From an uncultured Gammaproteobacteria bacterium (GTDB lineage Bacteria > Pseudomonadota > Gammaproteobacteria > HK1), in contig OY282353.1 in assembly GCA_958295465.1 (NCBI GenBank), positions 5,579,664 through 5,643,663 of the forward strand: 64,000 nt of DNA, given 5' to 3'. Positions 39,659 to 47,916 of the stretch are shown here, piece after piece (within the stretch, counting starts at the first letter, position 1; each line of letters starts with the position of its first letter). Below the pieces are notes generated by a model, which made no database searches, was not told the origin of the DNA, and worked only from the letters and a program-made list of their open reading frames with translations. Both the position numbers and the translations under genes were made by a program.

Positions 39659-41444
39659 TCGGGTCCAGCCGCCGCCCCCCATCCCCTGCCTCTCCACCCA
39701 TGAGATCGTAGCCGAAGTAGTCGAGCGCGTCCCGATGCTCCCGGAACACGCGGTTGAACACCGCAATCTGCGAGGCATCCAGGCGCGCGATCTGGCGTTC
39801 GTTCATGTCGGTCAGCATCGCGTCGTAGGTGTTGTCCTTCACCGGCAGTCTCCGGCGCAGGTTCAGGTCGTCGAGCTCCGGCGCCAGGGTCCGGATCCGC
39901 TGCGCCACCCGCTCGGGCTCGGCGCACATCGCCTCGTAGGTGAAGAACACGCTGCAATCCCCGTATGTCTGCACGTTGCGCCGCTGCCAGGCGAGGCAGC
40001 GGGCGACGTGCAGAGCGGCCTCCTCCTCCAGGCTGCGTTCCTCGGCCACGAACTGGCTGCGGTAGTTGCGGCAGATGCCCTCGCAGACCGCGTAGGGGTT
40101 GCGCACCATGAACAGGAACTTCGCGTTGCGGAAGTGGCGGAGCAATTGATCGACGAGCAGCAGGAACGGCGGGGACTTGGTGACGAACACCGGCGCGCGG
40201 GGGTCCTGGGCGCTGGCCTGGAAGTACCATGCCTTGCGGTTGCGCGGCCAGTCGTAGCTGCGGGGGTCGGCGAAGCGGTCGATCCAGTGCTGGCGGGCGC
40301 CCCAGATCAGTCCGGGCTTGGGCTCTCCCGGCAGAGGGGGCCGGTAGGTCGTGGGTCCCGCGTAGCCGAGCATTCTCTTGCCTTCGCGGGGGAGGCTCCA
40401 GGCGGCCCGGCAGGTGGCCAGGGTGCGCTCCAGGAAGGTGGAGCCGCTGTTGTTGGGGCACACGGCGAACAGGTGGGTGGTCACCGTGTTGTCCAGATCA
40501 CGGCCGGCGCCGCTGACGCGCGTGCTGGAAGGGCGCCTGGCGGCCGAGCCCGTCCGGATTGCGGGGGGAGTCGCCTCGGCCATCTCGTCGCGGGCATCGC
40601 TCCAGAGCTTGAAATGGCGCGTGGGCGCGCGGGTGGGGTGGGCCCAGACCCATCGCAGCATGGCGTCGGGCGCCCAGGGTTTGACCGGATAGTTGAAGTG
40701 CAGCGCCCTGGCGTGTTCGGGGGCGAGGTTCTCGCGCGCGCGGATGGCGTGGGCCGAGGCGAGCAGATAGTTGTAGGTCGAGCTGACGAGGGTGCAGCGC
40801 CCGGCGAAGCATCGGTTGAGGAGGAGCTGGTCGGTATGGGGGGCGCGTGGGCCGGGCCAGGTGCGCGGGTGGACCATGTCGAGCAGGTCCGCGTAGCAGG
40901 CTCCGTCGGCGAGCCGTCCGTCGAAGAGGAAGAACCCGCTGTTGAACGTGTTCGAGAGCGCGGGAGCGTCAGCCGGGTCGGAAGCGCTCAGGGGTTCGAA
41001 GGTGCGGGCGTCGCGTCGCCCGCCGCCGAGGGCGACCTGGTCCGGGCAGCACAGCAGCGTGCCGGGAGCGTCGAACAGGGCGTCGAGCGGGGCGCGGACG
41101 AGCACGTCGCTGTCGTAGAAGAGCACCTTGCGGTAGCCGTGCAGCCGGAAGGCTTCGAGGGAGTAGAGGTACTCGCGCCCGCTGGCAAAGGCCGGATGGC
41201 CGGCGGCCAGATGGGCGAGGCGGTCCCGGAGCCTGGTGGACACCGTCTCGAACCGCACGCGGTCGGAGACGGCCTGGAGGGCGTCGCGCGCAGCTTGGGG
41301 GAGTGCGTCGTGGATGATGACGAGGTCGCCGTCGAAGCGTGGATGGTGCTTGAGGAAGGAGCCGAGCATGACGAGGGCGCCCGGGACGAAGGACTCGGTG
41401 GTGGCGGTGGCGAGGCAGACGCCGGAGGTGGACGAGGACTTCAT
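39618..41444 (-). CDS. GT8 glycosyltransferase-sulfotransferase fusion, copy 1
   Basis: A 608-residue two-domain enzyme. Residues ~10-285 are a GT8 (glycogenin/galactosyltransferase-type) domain: ESFVPGALVMLGSFLKHHP, the metal-binding FYDSDVLVRAPLD (DSD at 111-113), NTFNSGFFLFDG, HTDQLLLNR and the family C-terminal HFNYPVKPW. Residues ~325-590 are a PAPS sulfotransferase: the 5'-phosphosulfate loop CPNNSGSTFLER (about 329-340), VTKSPPFL, and the 3'-phosphate site FMVRNPYAVCEGICR (about 445-459). Expected substrates are the short precursor peptides encoded just upstream on the same strand (41508-41952). Copy 2 (45779-47605) has the same length and is nearly identical except at about residues 70-100. 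Confidence 0.85.
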   Translation of the reverse strand: MKSSSTSGVCLATATTESFVPGALVMLGSFLKHHPRFDGDLVIIHDALPQAARDALQAVSDRVRFETVSTRLRDRLAHLAAGHPAFASGREYLYSLEAFRLHGYRKVLFYDSDVLVRAPLDALFDAPGTLLCCPDQVALGGGRRDARTFEPLSASDPADAPALSNTFNSGFFLFDGRLADGACYADLLDMVHPRTWPGPRAPHTDQLLLNRCFAGRCTLVSSTYNYLLASAHAIRARENLAPEHARALHFNYPVKPWAPDAMLRWVWAHPTRAPTRHFKLWSDARDEMAEATPPAIRTGSAARRPSSTRVSGAGRDLDNTVTTHLFAVCPNNSGSTFLERTLATCRAAWSLPREGKRMLGYAGPTTYRPPLPGEPKPGLIWGARQHWIDRFADPRSYDWPRNRKAWYFQASAQDPRAPVFVTKSPPFLLLVDQLLRHFRNAKFLFMVRNPYAVCEGICRNYRSQFVAEERSLEEEAALHVARCLAWQRRNVQTYGDCSVFFTYEAMCAEPERVAQRIRTLAPELDDLNLRRRLPVKDNTYDAMLTDMNERQIARLDASQIAVFNRVFREHRDALDYFGYDLMGGEAGDGGRRLDPIRSREAARLSTSA

Positions 41445-41507
41445 CGGTGCGATGGGAAGGCGCAGATCGGGAGCCGGGGCGCCGGCTCCCGAACGGTCGG
41501 ATCGGCG

Positions 41508-41672
41508 TCAGGATGTTGGCCTGTAGGTGGCGTTTTCCGCAAAATTAGGATCGCTGCCGGTCCCGACTTCGCCGTCCACTGTCCGGATGGTCGGCTTGGC
41601 TCAGGGCTTCTTCGGCGCATCGGCCGGCGAGGCCGTGCGCGTATCAGCTACGGGGGGGAGGGATTCCGACAC
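41508..41672 (-). pseudogene. RiPP precursor P1 (lasso-type leader), nonsense codon
   Basis: Fifty-four codons aligned with P2. The start is GTG (ATG in P2), then VSESLPPVADTRTASPADAP and KKP. Codon 24 is TGA (41601-41603) where P2 has TGG (Trp), then AKPTIRTVDGEVGTG and the putative core SDPNFAENATYRPTS. The conserved Glu, Tyr and C-terminal Ser are kept. TGA is a normal stop in neighbouring genes, so this copy is probably silent. Confidence 0.75.
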
Positions 41673-41775
41673 GACTCGATTCTCCGTCAGGTAGTCCACG
41701 GGCCATCAGCGCCGACCTTGGCAAACAACCAGGCACTGCGGCACAAGATTCTATACCCGAGCGGTCGGATCGGCG

Positions 41776-41952
41776 TCAGGACGTTGGCCTGTAGTTGGCG
41801 TTTTCAACGTTCTTGTCGCCTTCCGGGCCAGTCCCGACTTCGCCGTCCACTGTCCGGATGGTCGGCTTGGCCCAGGGCTTCTTCGGCGCATCGGCCGGCC
41901 GCGAGGCCGTGTGCGTATCGGCTACGGGGGGAGGGGAGGTGGATTTCGACAT
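41776..41952 (-). CDS. RiPP precursor peptide P2 (lasso-type leader), intact
   Basis: A 58-residue peptide starting at ATG 41952 with GGAGAG upstream. The leader (MSKSTSPPPVADTHTASRPA then DAPKKPWAKPTIRTVDGEV) has a K-K-P-aromatic-x-K-P-x-I core like lasso leaders (YxxPxLxxxG). The putative core is GTGPEGDKNVENANYRPTS. Features shared with P1, P3 and P4 are a Glu followed two to four residues later by Tyr, a nearby Pro, and a C-terminal Ser. A Gly1-Glu9 macrolactam (from GPEGDKNVE) is one possible lasso ring. The terminal Ser matches the site phosphorylated by HPrK-like kinases in paeninodin. It is the only precursor in the window that is intact as read. Confidence 0.75.
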   Translation of the reverse strand: MSKSTSPPPVADTHTASRPADAPKKPWAKPTIRTVDGEVGTGPEGDKNVENANYRPTS

Positions 41953-42027
41953 GACTCGACTCTCCATATTGGTCCACAAGCCATCAGTGCCGGCTTTGGC
42001 AAACGTCCGGGCGTCGCGGCACAAGAT

Positions 42028-42081
42028 TTTACACCTGTTTGCACGACAGGCGACGAATCTTCAATGCACCCCGTCCCGGTC
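42028..42081 (-). pseudogene. Duplicated polA 3' end
   Basis: About 50 bases (GCATTGAAGATTCGTCGCCT then GTCGTGCAAACAGGTG on the minus strand) match the last codons and downstream bases of polA at 48700-48745 (GCATTGAAGGTTCGTCGCCT). The copy is cut by the MITE-like sequence at 42083. It shows that polA was the original upstream neighbour of both precursor groups. Confidence 0.8.
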
Positions 42082-42082
42082 C

Positions 42083-42165
42083 AGCAATTTCCGCCAAGCC
42101 CGACAACGTCCCATGAATCGCAACGATCGGATGCTCGGGCGGCCGGCATGGCCGCGAAATCCCGG
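42083..42165 (+). mobile_element. Truncated MITE-like element
   Basis: From CAGCAATTTCCGCCAA through GCGAAATCCCG it matches the reverse complement of the complete element at 43740-43861 over about 80 bases, but the other terminal repeat is missing. Confidence 0.6.
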
Positions 42166-42338
42166 TCATGCAATCGAGTTCAAGGCCCGGAAGCACCATG
42201 ATCGGTCGTCCGGGGCAGGTCAGCCACCGACCGTGACCTCCCACGTCGCATCCGCGGATGGATCCCGGACCGCCCTGTGCCCCACCATGTAGCAATAGAG
42301 GCTGGTCGGGATGAAATCCAGGCGTCCTTCTCCGGGCC

Positions 42339-42503
42339 ATGGCACGGTTCTTTCCATCAGCGTCCGACCGTGACGAGCTCGCCACCAAGGCCGACCTCGC
42401 CACCCTCGAAACGCGCATGACCGCCACACTCTACCGCGCCCTCTGGTTCCAGGGCGGAGCCGTCATCGCCATCCTCACCGCGCTTCGGTTCCTGCCGATC
42501 TGA
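42339..42503 (+). CDS. Short DUF1640-like coiled-coil membrane peptide
   Basis: A 54-residue frame, MARFFPSASDRDELATKADL then ATLETRMTATLYRALWFQ, ending in a hydrophobic helix (GGAVIAILTALRFLPI). It is a shortened relative of the protein at 23550-23873, keeping one ATKADLA unit and the membrane helix. It could be a functional small protein or a remnant. Its position between the precursor group and the kinase gene gives no functional clue. Confidence 0.45.
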   Translation: MARFFPSASDRDELATKADLATLETRMTATLYRALWFQGGAVIAILTALRFLPI

Positions 42504-42719
42504 CCATGCGCCCGGAACACGATTTCTCCCGGGGAGAACGAGGCGTGACGGCGCGAAAGGACGCACAGGGTGGGAATCCGGTCGTCGTCTCGCTGGACGT
42601 CCTTGACGTGTTTCCCGGCGTTGCGGCAGGAGAGCGGCAACGGCGGCCCGTGCGGACCACGCCGGCGGGATATACGACTTCGATTGTTTCGATCAGCTAC
42701 GAAGACTTCTCGATGTCAA

Positions 42720-43688
42720 TCAGAGATCCGCACCCCTCGGGAGAATACGGCGATTGACCGCAGCCGGCCCTGCCTCGCGCAGGTGCGCCTCGACGTGGTC
42801 CGCCAGCGCGTCCAGCAGGAACGGATGCCGTGGCCGCGTCATCCGCGCCACCGGCACGCGCCGCGCCGTCGCGGTGATGGTGCGGAAATGGGCGAGGCGT
42901 TGTCCCATCGCGCTCATCACCCGCCGGCGGTGGGTGTTTCTCCACAGCAACCGGAAGGCGCTGCCGGGCGGCGCGGGTTCGATGCCGATGTCCGGGTGGT
43001 CGTCGGCTTCCAGCACGAAGGCGGCGCACACCGGCAGCGGCACGGCGCAGGCCCGTTGCGCCGGCATCCAGTACTTCTCCAACCCCCGCTGCACCCTCGA
43101 CTGCGCCCGCCCTCGCCAGTGCATCTCGTCCAGGGTGTTCGCCCACAGCCGCTGGTGCGCGAACGCGGGCAGCGCCACGGGACGACCGCCGGCGTCCAGC
43201 GTCACGCCGGTCACGTCGTCGGCGAGCAAGGGGTAGCCGCGCTCGACGAGCGCCGCGGCCAGCGAAGACTTGCCGATGCCGCTCCTGCCGAGCAGCAGCA
43301 CCGCGCCGGCCTCGGTGGCGACGGAGGCGGCGTGCAGCGTGGCCACGCCGCGCTGTTGCAGCAGAGCGGTGAACGGGGAGCTTGCGAAGAAGGCGACGAC
43401 CTCGCCATCATCCGTACCGAGCGGCTCGACCAGCATGTCGCGTCCGCCGGTGACCAGATACCGGGCGACGTCCTCCACGCGCATGAGGAAGGCGCCGGGT
43501 CGGGCCTGCCAGCGATTGCTGCGGATCGAGTGGCCGTTGCAGGCGGGGAGGGTCGCGGGAACGGCGCCGAGGCGCACGGTCACGTCCGGTTCGAAGGCGC
43601 CGGAATCGGGCAGGGGGTCGAAGGGCAGGGCGACGGCGGAGCGTATGCGCAGATCGTAGGCGCGATACCAGTACGTCGAGCCGCTCAT
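42720..43688 (-). CDS. HPr-kinase-like protein (putative RiPP precursor kinase)
   Basis: A 322-residue protein starting MSGSTYWYRAYDLRIRSAVA. The C-terminal half has the HPrK fold signatures: LHAASV (about 119), Walker A GRSGIGKSSLA (about 134-144) and YPLLADDVTGV (about 152-162). It lacks the length and N-terminal domain of true bifunctional HPrK/P. Homologues in lasso clusters (paeninodin type) phosphorylate the precursor's C-terminal Ser, and all precursors here end in Ser. It is divergently arranged with the cyclase gene across a 274-base region that contains a MITE-like element. Confidence 0.75.
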   Translation of the reverse strand: MSGSTYWYRAYDLRIRSAVALPFDPLPDSGAFEPDVTVRLGAVPATLPACNGHSIRSNRWQARPGAFLMRVEDVARYLVTGGRDMLVEPLGTDDGEVVAFFASSPFTALLQQRGVATLHAASVATEAGAVLLLGRSGIGKSSLAAALVERGYPLLADDVTGVTLDAGGRPVALPAFAHQRLWANTLDEMHWRGRAQSRVQRGLEKYWMPAQRACAVPLPVCAAFVLEADDHPDIGIEPAPPGSAFRLLWRNTHRRRVMSAMGQRLAHFRTITATARRVPVARMTRPRHPFLLDALADHVEAHLREAGPAAVNRRILPRGADL

Positions 43689-43739
43689 GGGATGGCGCCT
43701 CGCACGGTGAGCGTCGTGTTCGCCGTCACGATCGCCGGC

Positions 43740-43861
43740 CAGCAATTCCCGCCAACGTCTCGAACAGGGTCGTGCCATCGGGATTTCGCGGTCTTTTCTG
43801 CTGCCTGGGCGTCTGGTCGTAGCGATTCGATGGACGTTTGCGGGCTTGGCGGGAATTGCTG
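43740..43861. mobile_element. MITE-like element with 16-bp terminal inverted repeats
   Basis: A 122-base segment bounded by CAGCAATTCCCGCCAA and its exact reverse complement. It has no coding capacity and no clear target-site duplication. It fills nearly half of the region between the divergent kinase and cyclase genes and could affect their promoters. A truncated relative is at 42083. Confidence 0.65.
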
Positions 43862-43962
43862 ATCGTCAGCCAATCCGCCGGGACGCTGGAAATACCGATG
43901 GTTCGCGCGGTTGACGAGGCGGGGATACGTGCGGTGTGGCGGATGGAGAAGGTGGCTTCCCG

Positions 43963-45819
43963 ATGAATGCGCTCTGCGGATTCCACCTGCACGATGCGCG
44001 CGCCACGCACGGGCTGGCCGCCATGCTGGCCGCGCTGTCCGACTACGGGAAGACCTGCGCGCAATGGACGGAGGGAGCCGTCGGCCTCGGCTGCCGGTCT
44101 GCGGCGGCCACGAACGGGGGCGGCGCCGGGCGCTCTCCCTGCCTCGACCGCGACGCGGGCATCGCGGTGACCGCGGACGCCCGCCTCGACGACCGCGACA
44201 CGCTGTGCAGCGCGCTCGGCGTTCCCCACGCCGAGCGTTCCGCCCTCACCGAGGGCAGCCTCATCCTCCGGGCCTGGTCGCGCTGGGGCCGGGAGTGTCC
44301 GAACCACCTGCTCGGCGACTACGCCTTCGCCGTGTGGGATGCAAGGAAGCGCACGCTCTTCTGCGCCCGGGACCACGCCGGCGCCAGGCCCTTCTACTAC
44401 GCCTTTCCTCCGAGCGGCTTCGTCTTCGCCAGCGCCGTGGAAGCCGTCCTCGCCATGCCGGGCGTCTCCGGCGCGCTGGACGAGGCCACCGTGGCGTCCT
44501 TTCTGACGGGTTCCGGCTGGAACACGACCACCCGCACGTTCTTCAAGGAGGTGCGCAAGCTGCCGCCCGGCCATACGCTCACCATCGAGGGAGACCCATT
44601 TCCGGGAGATGGCCCGCGGACGCGCATCGAGCGCTATTGGCGTCCCGAACGCACGCCGGCGGCGCGGCCGGCCTCCGACGACGCCCATGCCGAGGAGCTC
44701 CTGGATCTGTATGCACGTGCGGTCAAGGACCGCCTGTGCGGCGGGCCGGTGGGCGTACACCTGAGCGGGGGCCTGGACTCGTCGAGCATCGCGGTGCTCA
44801 CGGCCCGGGAGCTGCGCCGCCGGGGGCGCCCGCCGCCGCCCGCGTTCAGTTGGCTGCCGGCGTTGGACGGCGAAACGCCGGCGCCGGCGCATGCGAAGGA
44901 GTACGCGCTCATCGACGCGGTGTGCGCCCAGGAAGACTTGCAGGTGTCGCACTGCGCCCTGACACCCGGCGACGTGCTTGCCGTGCTGCGTCGCGACGGC
45001 GCCTTCCCCGGGGTATACGTCCAGATGAACGAGGAAGCGGTGCAGCGCTGCGCGGCGGAGTCGGGGGTGCGGGTGCTGCTGTCGGGCTGGGGCGGGGACG
45101 AGGGCGTCTCGTTCAACGGCCGGGGACTTCACGAGCAGTTGCTTCTCGGCGGGCGCTGGCTGAGGCTGGCCGCCGAATGCCGCGCCGGCCCCCACCCGTT
45201 CCGAACCTTGGCGCAAGTCGCGCTGTCGCTCGCGCATCCCCGCCTCCCGATCCACCTGCACAGGCGGTTGCGGGGAAAGGAGCCGCGCCGCCGGCGCTGG
45301 CTCATCGACCCGGCGTTCGCGCGGCGAGCGAAGCCCTTGCCCGTGGAGGTGTTCAGGTCGATCGGCGTACGGCGCACGCAGACGCGACTTCTGCGTAGCG
45401 GGCTGCTGAGCCAGCGCATCGAGGGCTGGGCCGCGAGCGGCGCGCGCCACGGCCTCGAGTACCGATACCCGCTGCTGGATCGCCGGCTGCTGGAGTTCGC
45501 ACTGGGCCTGCCGCCGGAGCAGTTCCGGCGCGGGCGGTGGAGCCGGTGGCTGATGCGCCACGCCCTGGACGGCGTCCTGCCGCCGGAGATCTGCTGGAAC
45601 CCGGACAAGACCGACCCTGCCCGGATCGAACCGTTGTTCGACGCCTTCGCCGGGGCGGCGCCGGCGCTGAGACGGATCCTCACCGCACGTGCCGAACCGC
45701 CGTCGCGGGCGCGTTACGTCCACCTGCCTCGCCTCCTGGAGCGTCTGGACACCGACCGGTTCCGGCCGGACCGCTGGTTCATGCCGACGTGGAAAGCCTT
45801 GCAGCTTCTCGACTTCTGA
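43963..45819 (+). CDS. Asparagine synthetase homologue, lasso-cyclase-like
   Basis: A 618-residue AsnB-type protein. The N-terminal glutaminase-like domain starts MNALCGFHLHDAR; its Cys is residue 5, so the N-terminal nucleophile of true AsnB is probably not formed. GDYAFAVWDARKRTLFCARD is conserved. The synthetase domain has the PPi loop HLSGGLDSSS (about 266-275) and LSGWGGDEGVSFNG. In lasso pathways this protein adenylates an Asp/Glu side chain and closes the macrolactam. The short precursors, kinase and tailoring enzymes nearby support that role over asparagine synthesis. Its 3' end overlaps the convergent GT-sulfotransferase copy 2 by 41 bases. ATG 43963 is chosen; GTG 43936 is possible. 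Confidence 0.8.
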   Translation: MNALCGFHLHDARATHGLAAMLAALSDYGKTCAQWTEGAVGLGCRSAAATNGGGAGRSPCLDRDAGIAVTADARLDDRDTLCSALGVPHAERSALTEGSLILRAWSRWGRECPNHLLGDYAFAVWDARKRTLFCARDHAGARPFYYAFPPSGFVFASAVEAVLAMPGVSGALDEATVASFLTGSGWNTTTRTFFKEVRKLPPGHTLTIEGDPFPGDGPRTRIERYWRPERTPAARPASDDAHAEELLDLYARAVKDRLCGGPVGVHLSGGLDSSSIAVLTARELRRRGRPPPPAFSWLPALDGETPAPAHAKEYALIDAVCAQEDLQVSHCALTPGDVLAVLRRDGAFPGVYVQMNEEAVQRCAAESGVRVLLSGWGGDEGVSFNGRGLHEQLLLGGRWLRLAAECRAGPHPFRTLAQVALSLAHPRLPIHLHRRLRGKEPRRRRWLIDPAFARRAKPLPVEVFRSIGVRRTQTRLLRSGLLSQRIEGWAASGARHGLEYRYPLLDRRLLEFALGLPPEQFRRGRWSRWLMRHALDGVLPPEICWNPDKTDPARIEPLFDAFAGAAPALRRILTARAEPPSRARYVHLPRLLERLDTDRFRPDRWFMPTWKALQLLDF

Positions 45820-47605
45820 TCGGGTCCAGCCGCCGCCCCCCACCCCCTGCCTCTCCACCCATGAGATCGTAGCCGAAGTAGTCGAGCGCGTCCCGATGCT
45901 CCCGGAACACGCGGTTGAACACCGCAATCTGCGAGGTGTCGAGGCGCGCGATCTGGCGTTCGTTCATGTCGGCCAGCATCGCGTCGTAGGTGTTCTCCTT
46001 CACCGGCAGTCTCCGGCGCAGGTTCAGGTCGTCGAGCTCCGGCGCCAGGGCCCGGATCCGCTGCGCCACCCGCTCGGGCTCGGCGCACATCGCCTCGTAG
46101 GTGAAGAACACGCTGCAATCCCCGTATGTCCGGACGTTGCGCCGCTGCCAGGCGAGGCAGCGGACGACGTGCAGGGCGGCCTCCTCCTCCAGGCTGCGTT
46201 CCTCGGCCACGAACTGGCTGCGGTAGTTGCGGCAGATGCCCTCGCAGACCGCGTAGGGGTTGCGCACCATGAACAGGAACTTCGCGTTGCGGAAGTGGCG
46301 GAGCAATTGATCGACGAGCAGCAGGAACGGCGGGGACTTGGTGACGAACACCGACGCTCGGGGGTCCTGGGCGCTGGCCTGGAAGTACCATGCCTTGCGG
46401 TTGCGCGGCCAGTCGTAGCTGCGGGGGTCGGCGAAGCGGTCGATCCAGTGCTGGCGGGCGCTCCAGATCAGTCCGGGCTTGGGCTCTCCCGGCAGAGGGG
46501 GCCGGAAGGTCGTGGGTCCCGCGTAGCCGAGCATCCTCTTGCCTTCGCGGGGGAGGCTCCAGGCGGCCCGGCAGGTGGCCAGGGCGTGCTCCAGGAAGGT
46601 GGAGCCGCTGTTGTTGGGGCACACGGCGAACAGGTGGGTGGTCACCGTGTTGTCCAGATCACGGCCGGCGCCGCTGACGCGCGTGCTGGAGGAGCGCTTG
46701 GCGGCCGAGCCCGTCCGGGCTGCGGGGGGAGTCGCCTCGTCCATCTCGTCGCGGGCATCGCTCCAGAGCTTGAAATGGCGTGTGGGTGCGCGGTCGGGGT
46801 GGGTCCAGACCCATCGCAGCATGGCGTCGGGCGCCCAGGGTTTGACCGGATAGTTGAAGTGCAGCGCCCTGGCGTGTTCGGGGGCGAGGTTCTCGCGCGC
46901 GCGGATGGCGTGGGCCGAGGCGAGCAGATAGTTGTAGGTCGAGCTGACGAGGGTGCAGCGCCCGGCGAAGTAGCGGTTGAGGAGGAGCTGGTCGGTATGA
47001 GGCGCGAGGGGGCCGGGCCAGGTGTGCGGGTGGATCATGTCGAGGAGGTCCGCGTAGCAGGTTCCGTCGGCGAGGCGTCCGTCGAGGAGGAAGAACCCGC
47101 TGTTGAACGTGTTCGAAAGTGCTGGGGCGTCGGCCGGGTCGGCGCAGGCCAGAGGCTTGAAGGTGCGGGCGTCGCGTCGCCCGCCGCCGAGGGCGACGTA
47201 GTCCGGGCAGCACAGCAGCGTGCCGGGAGCGTCGAACAGGGCGTCGAGCGGGGCGCGGACGAGCACGTCGCTGTCGTAGAAGAGCACCTTGCGATAGCCG
47301 CGCAGCCGGAAGGCTTCGAGGGAGTAGAACTCGCCCAGCCGGGCGGCCAGGCGCGCCTGCACGGCGCCCAGGGCGGCAAGGCGTTCGCGCAGCTCGGGCG
47401 ACACCGTCTCGAACCGCACGCGGTCGGAGACGGCCTGGAGGGTGTCGCGCGCGGCCTGGGGGAGTGCGTCGTGGATGATGACGAGGTCACCGTCGAAGCG
47501 TGGATGGTGCTCGAGGAAGGAGCCGAGCATGACGAGGGCGCCCGGGACGAAGGATTCGGTGGTGGCGGTGGCGAGGCAGATGTCGGAGGTGGACGGGGAT
47601 TTCAT
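45779..47605 (-). CDS. GT8 glycosyltransferase-sulfotransferase fusion, copy 2
   Basis: A 608-residue protein nearly identical to copy 1, with the same GT8 motifs (FYDSDVLVRAPLD, NTFNSGFFLLDG, HFNYPVKPW) and sulfotransferase motifs (CPNNSGSTFLEH, FMVRNPYAVCEGICR). The main difference is about residues 70-100, where copy 1 has RDRLAHLAAGHPAFASGREY and this copy RERLAALGAVQARLAARLGE. That stretch lies just before the DSD motif and may affect acceptor choice. ATG 47605 is chosen to match copy 1. It lies downstream of P3 and P4 on the same strand. Confidence 0.85.
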   Translation of the reverse strand: MKSPSTSDICLATATTESFVPGALVMLGSFLEHHPRFDGDLVIIHDALPQAARDTLQAVSDRVRFETVSPELRERLAALGAVQARLAARLGEFYSLEAFRLRGYRKVLFYDSDVLVRAPLDALFDAPGTLLCCPDYVALGGGRRDARTFKPLACADPADAPALSNTFNSGFFLLDGRLADGTCYADLLDMIHPHTWPGPLAPHTDQLLLNRYFAGRCTLVSSTYNYLLASAHAIRARENLAPEHARALHFNYPVKPWAPDAMLRWVWTHPDRAPTRHFKLWSDARDEMDEATPPAARTGSAAKRSSSTRVSGAGRDLDNTVTTHLFAVCPNNSGSTFLEHALATCRAAWSLPREGKRMLGYAGPTTFRPPLPGEPKPGLIWSARQHWIDRFADPRSYDWPRNRKAWYFQASAQDPRASVFVTKSPPFLLLVDQLLRHFRNAKFLFMVRNPYAVCEGICRNYRSQFVAEERSLEEEAALHVVRCLAWQRRNVRTYGDCSVFFTYEAMCAEPERVAQRIRALAPELDDLNLRRRLPVKENTYDAMLADMNERQIARLDTSQIAVFNRVFREHRDALDYFGYDLMGGEAGGGGRRLDPIRSREAARLSTSA

Positions 47606-47627
47606 TGGCGGGATGGGACGGCGCAGC

Positions 47628-47861
47628 TCAGAAGCCGGCACGCCGGCTCCCGAACGGTCGGATCGGCATCAGGACGTTGGTCCAGGGCTTCTTCGGCGCC
47701 TCGGCCGGCGGGGCCGTGTGCGCATCGGCTACAGCCCGGTATCCGGCCCGCTTCGCAGCGGCGCTGAACCGGCGCCCGATGGACTGGCCGGACATCCCGA
47801 ACACGCTTGCGGCCGGGTTGACGGGGGCGGGGACCGCGGCGGGGGTGGCGAGGTCGTTCAT
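47628..47861 (-). pseudogene. Integrase fragment fused to a RiPP leader remnant
   Basis: The open frame starts MNDLATPAAVPAPVNP (the integrase N-terminus) and jumps to ASVFGMSGQSIGRRFSAAAK (an internal integrase piece). It then enters VADAHTAPPAEAPKKPWT, a precursor leader that ends abruptly before any core. The integrase parts match 21489-22352 closely. It is a chimera created by recombination, with the integrase upstream region (to about 47905) also copied. Confidence 0.8.
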
Positions 47862-47916
47862 GGCGTGAGCGCCGGGTCAGGAAAGGACGCTGGCAACGGC
47901 GTTAGCGCCCTGGCCT

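Noticed and set aside
41508-41672. TGA read as Trp in precursor P1
   Set aside because: TGA terminates many intact genes in this window, for example moeA and hisF neighbours, so recoding is not supported.
39735-41954. Long plus-strand open frame antisense to GT8-sulfotransferase copy 1 (also 45689-47767 for copy 2)
   Set aside because: It is a mirror of the coding strand caused by high-GC codon use; composition is Gly/Ala/Arg/Val-biased without motifs, while the minus-strand frame has complete enzyme motifs.
43963-45819. Reading the AsnB-like gene as a housekeeping asparagine synthetase
   Set aside because: The Cys is at residue 5 rather than directly after Met, the gene sits among short precursors and tailoring enzymes, and it is locally duplicated with them; cyclase is the better explanation, though not proven.
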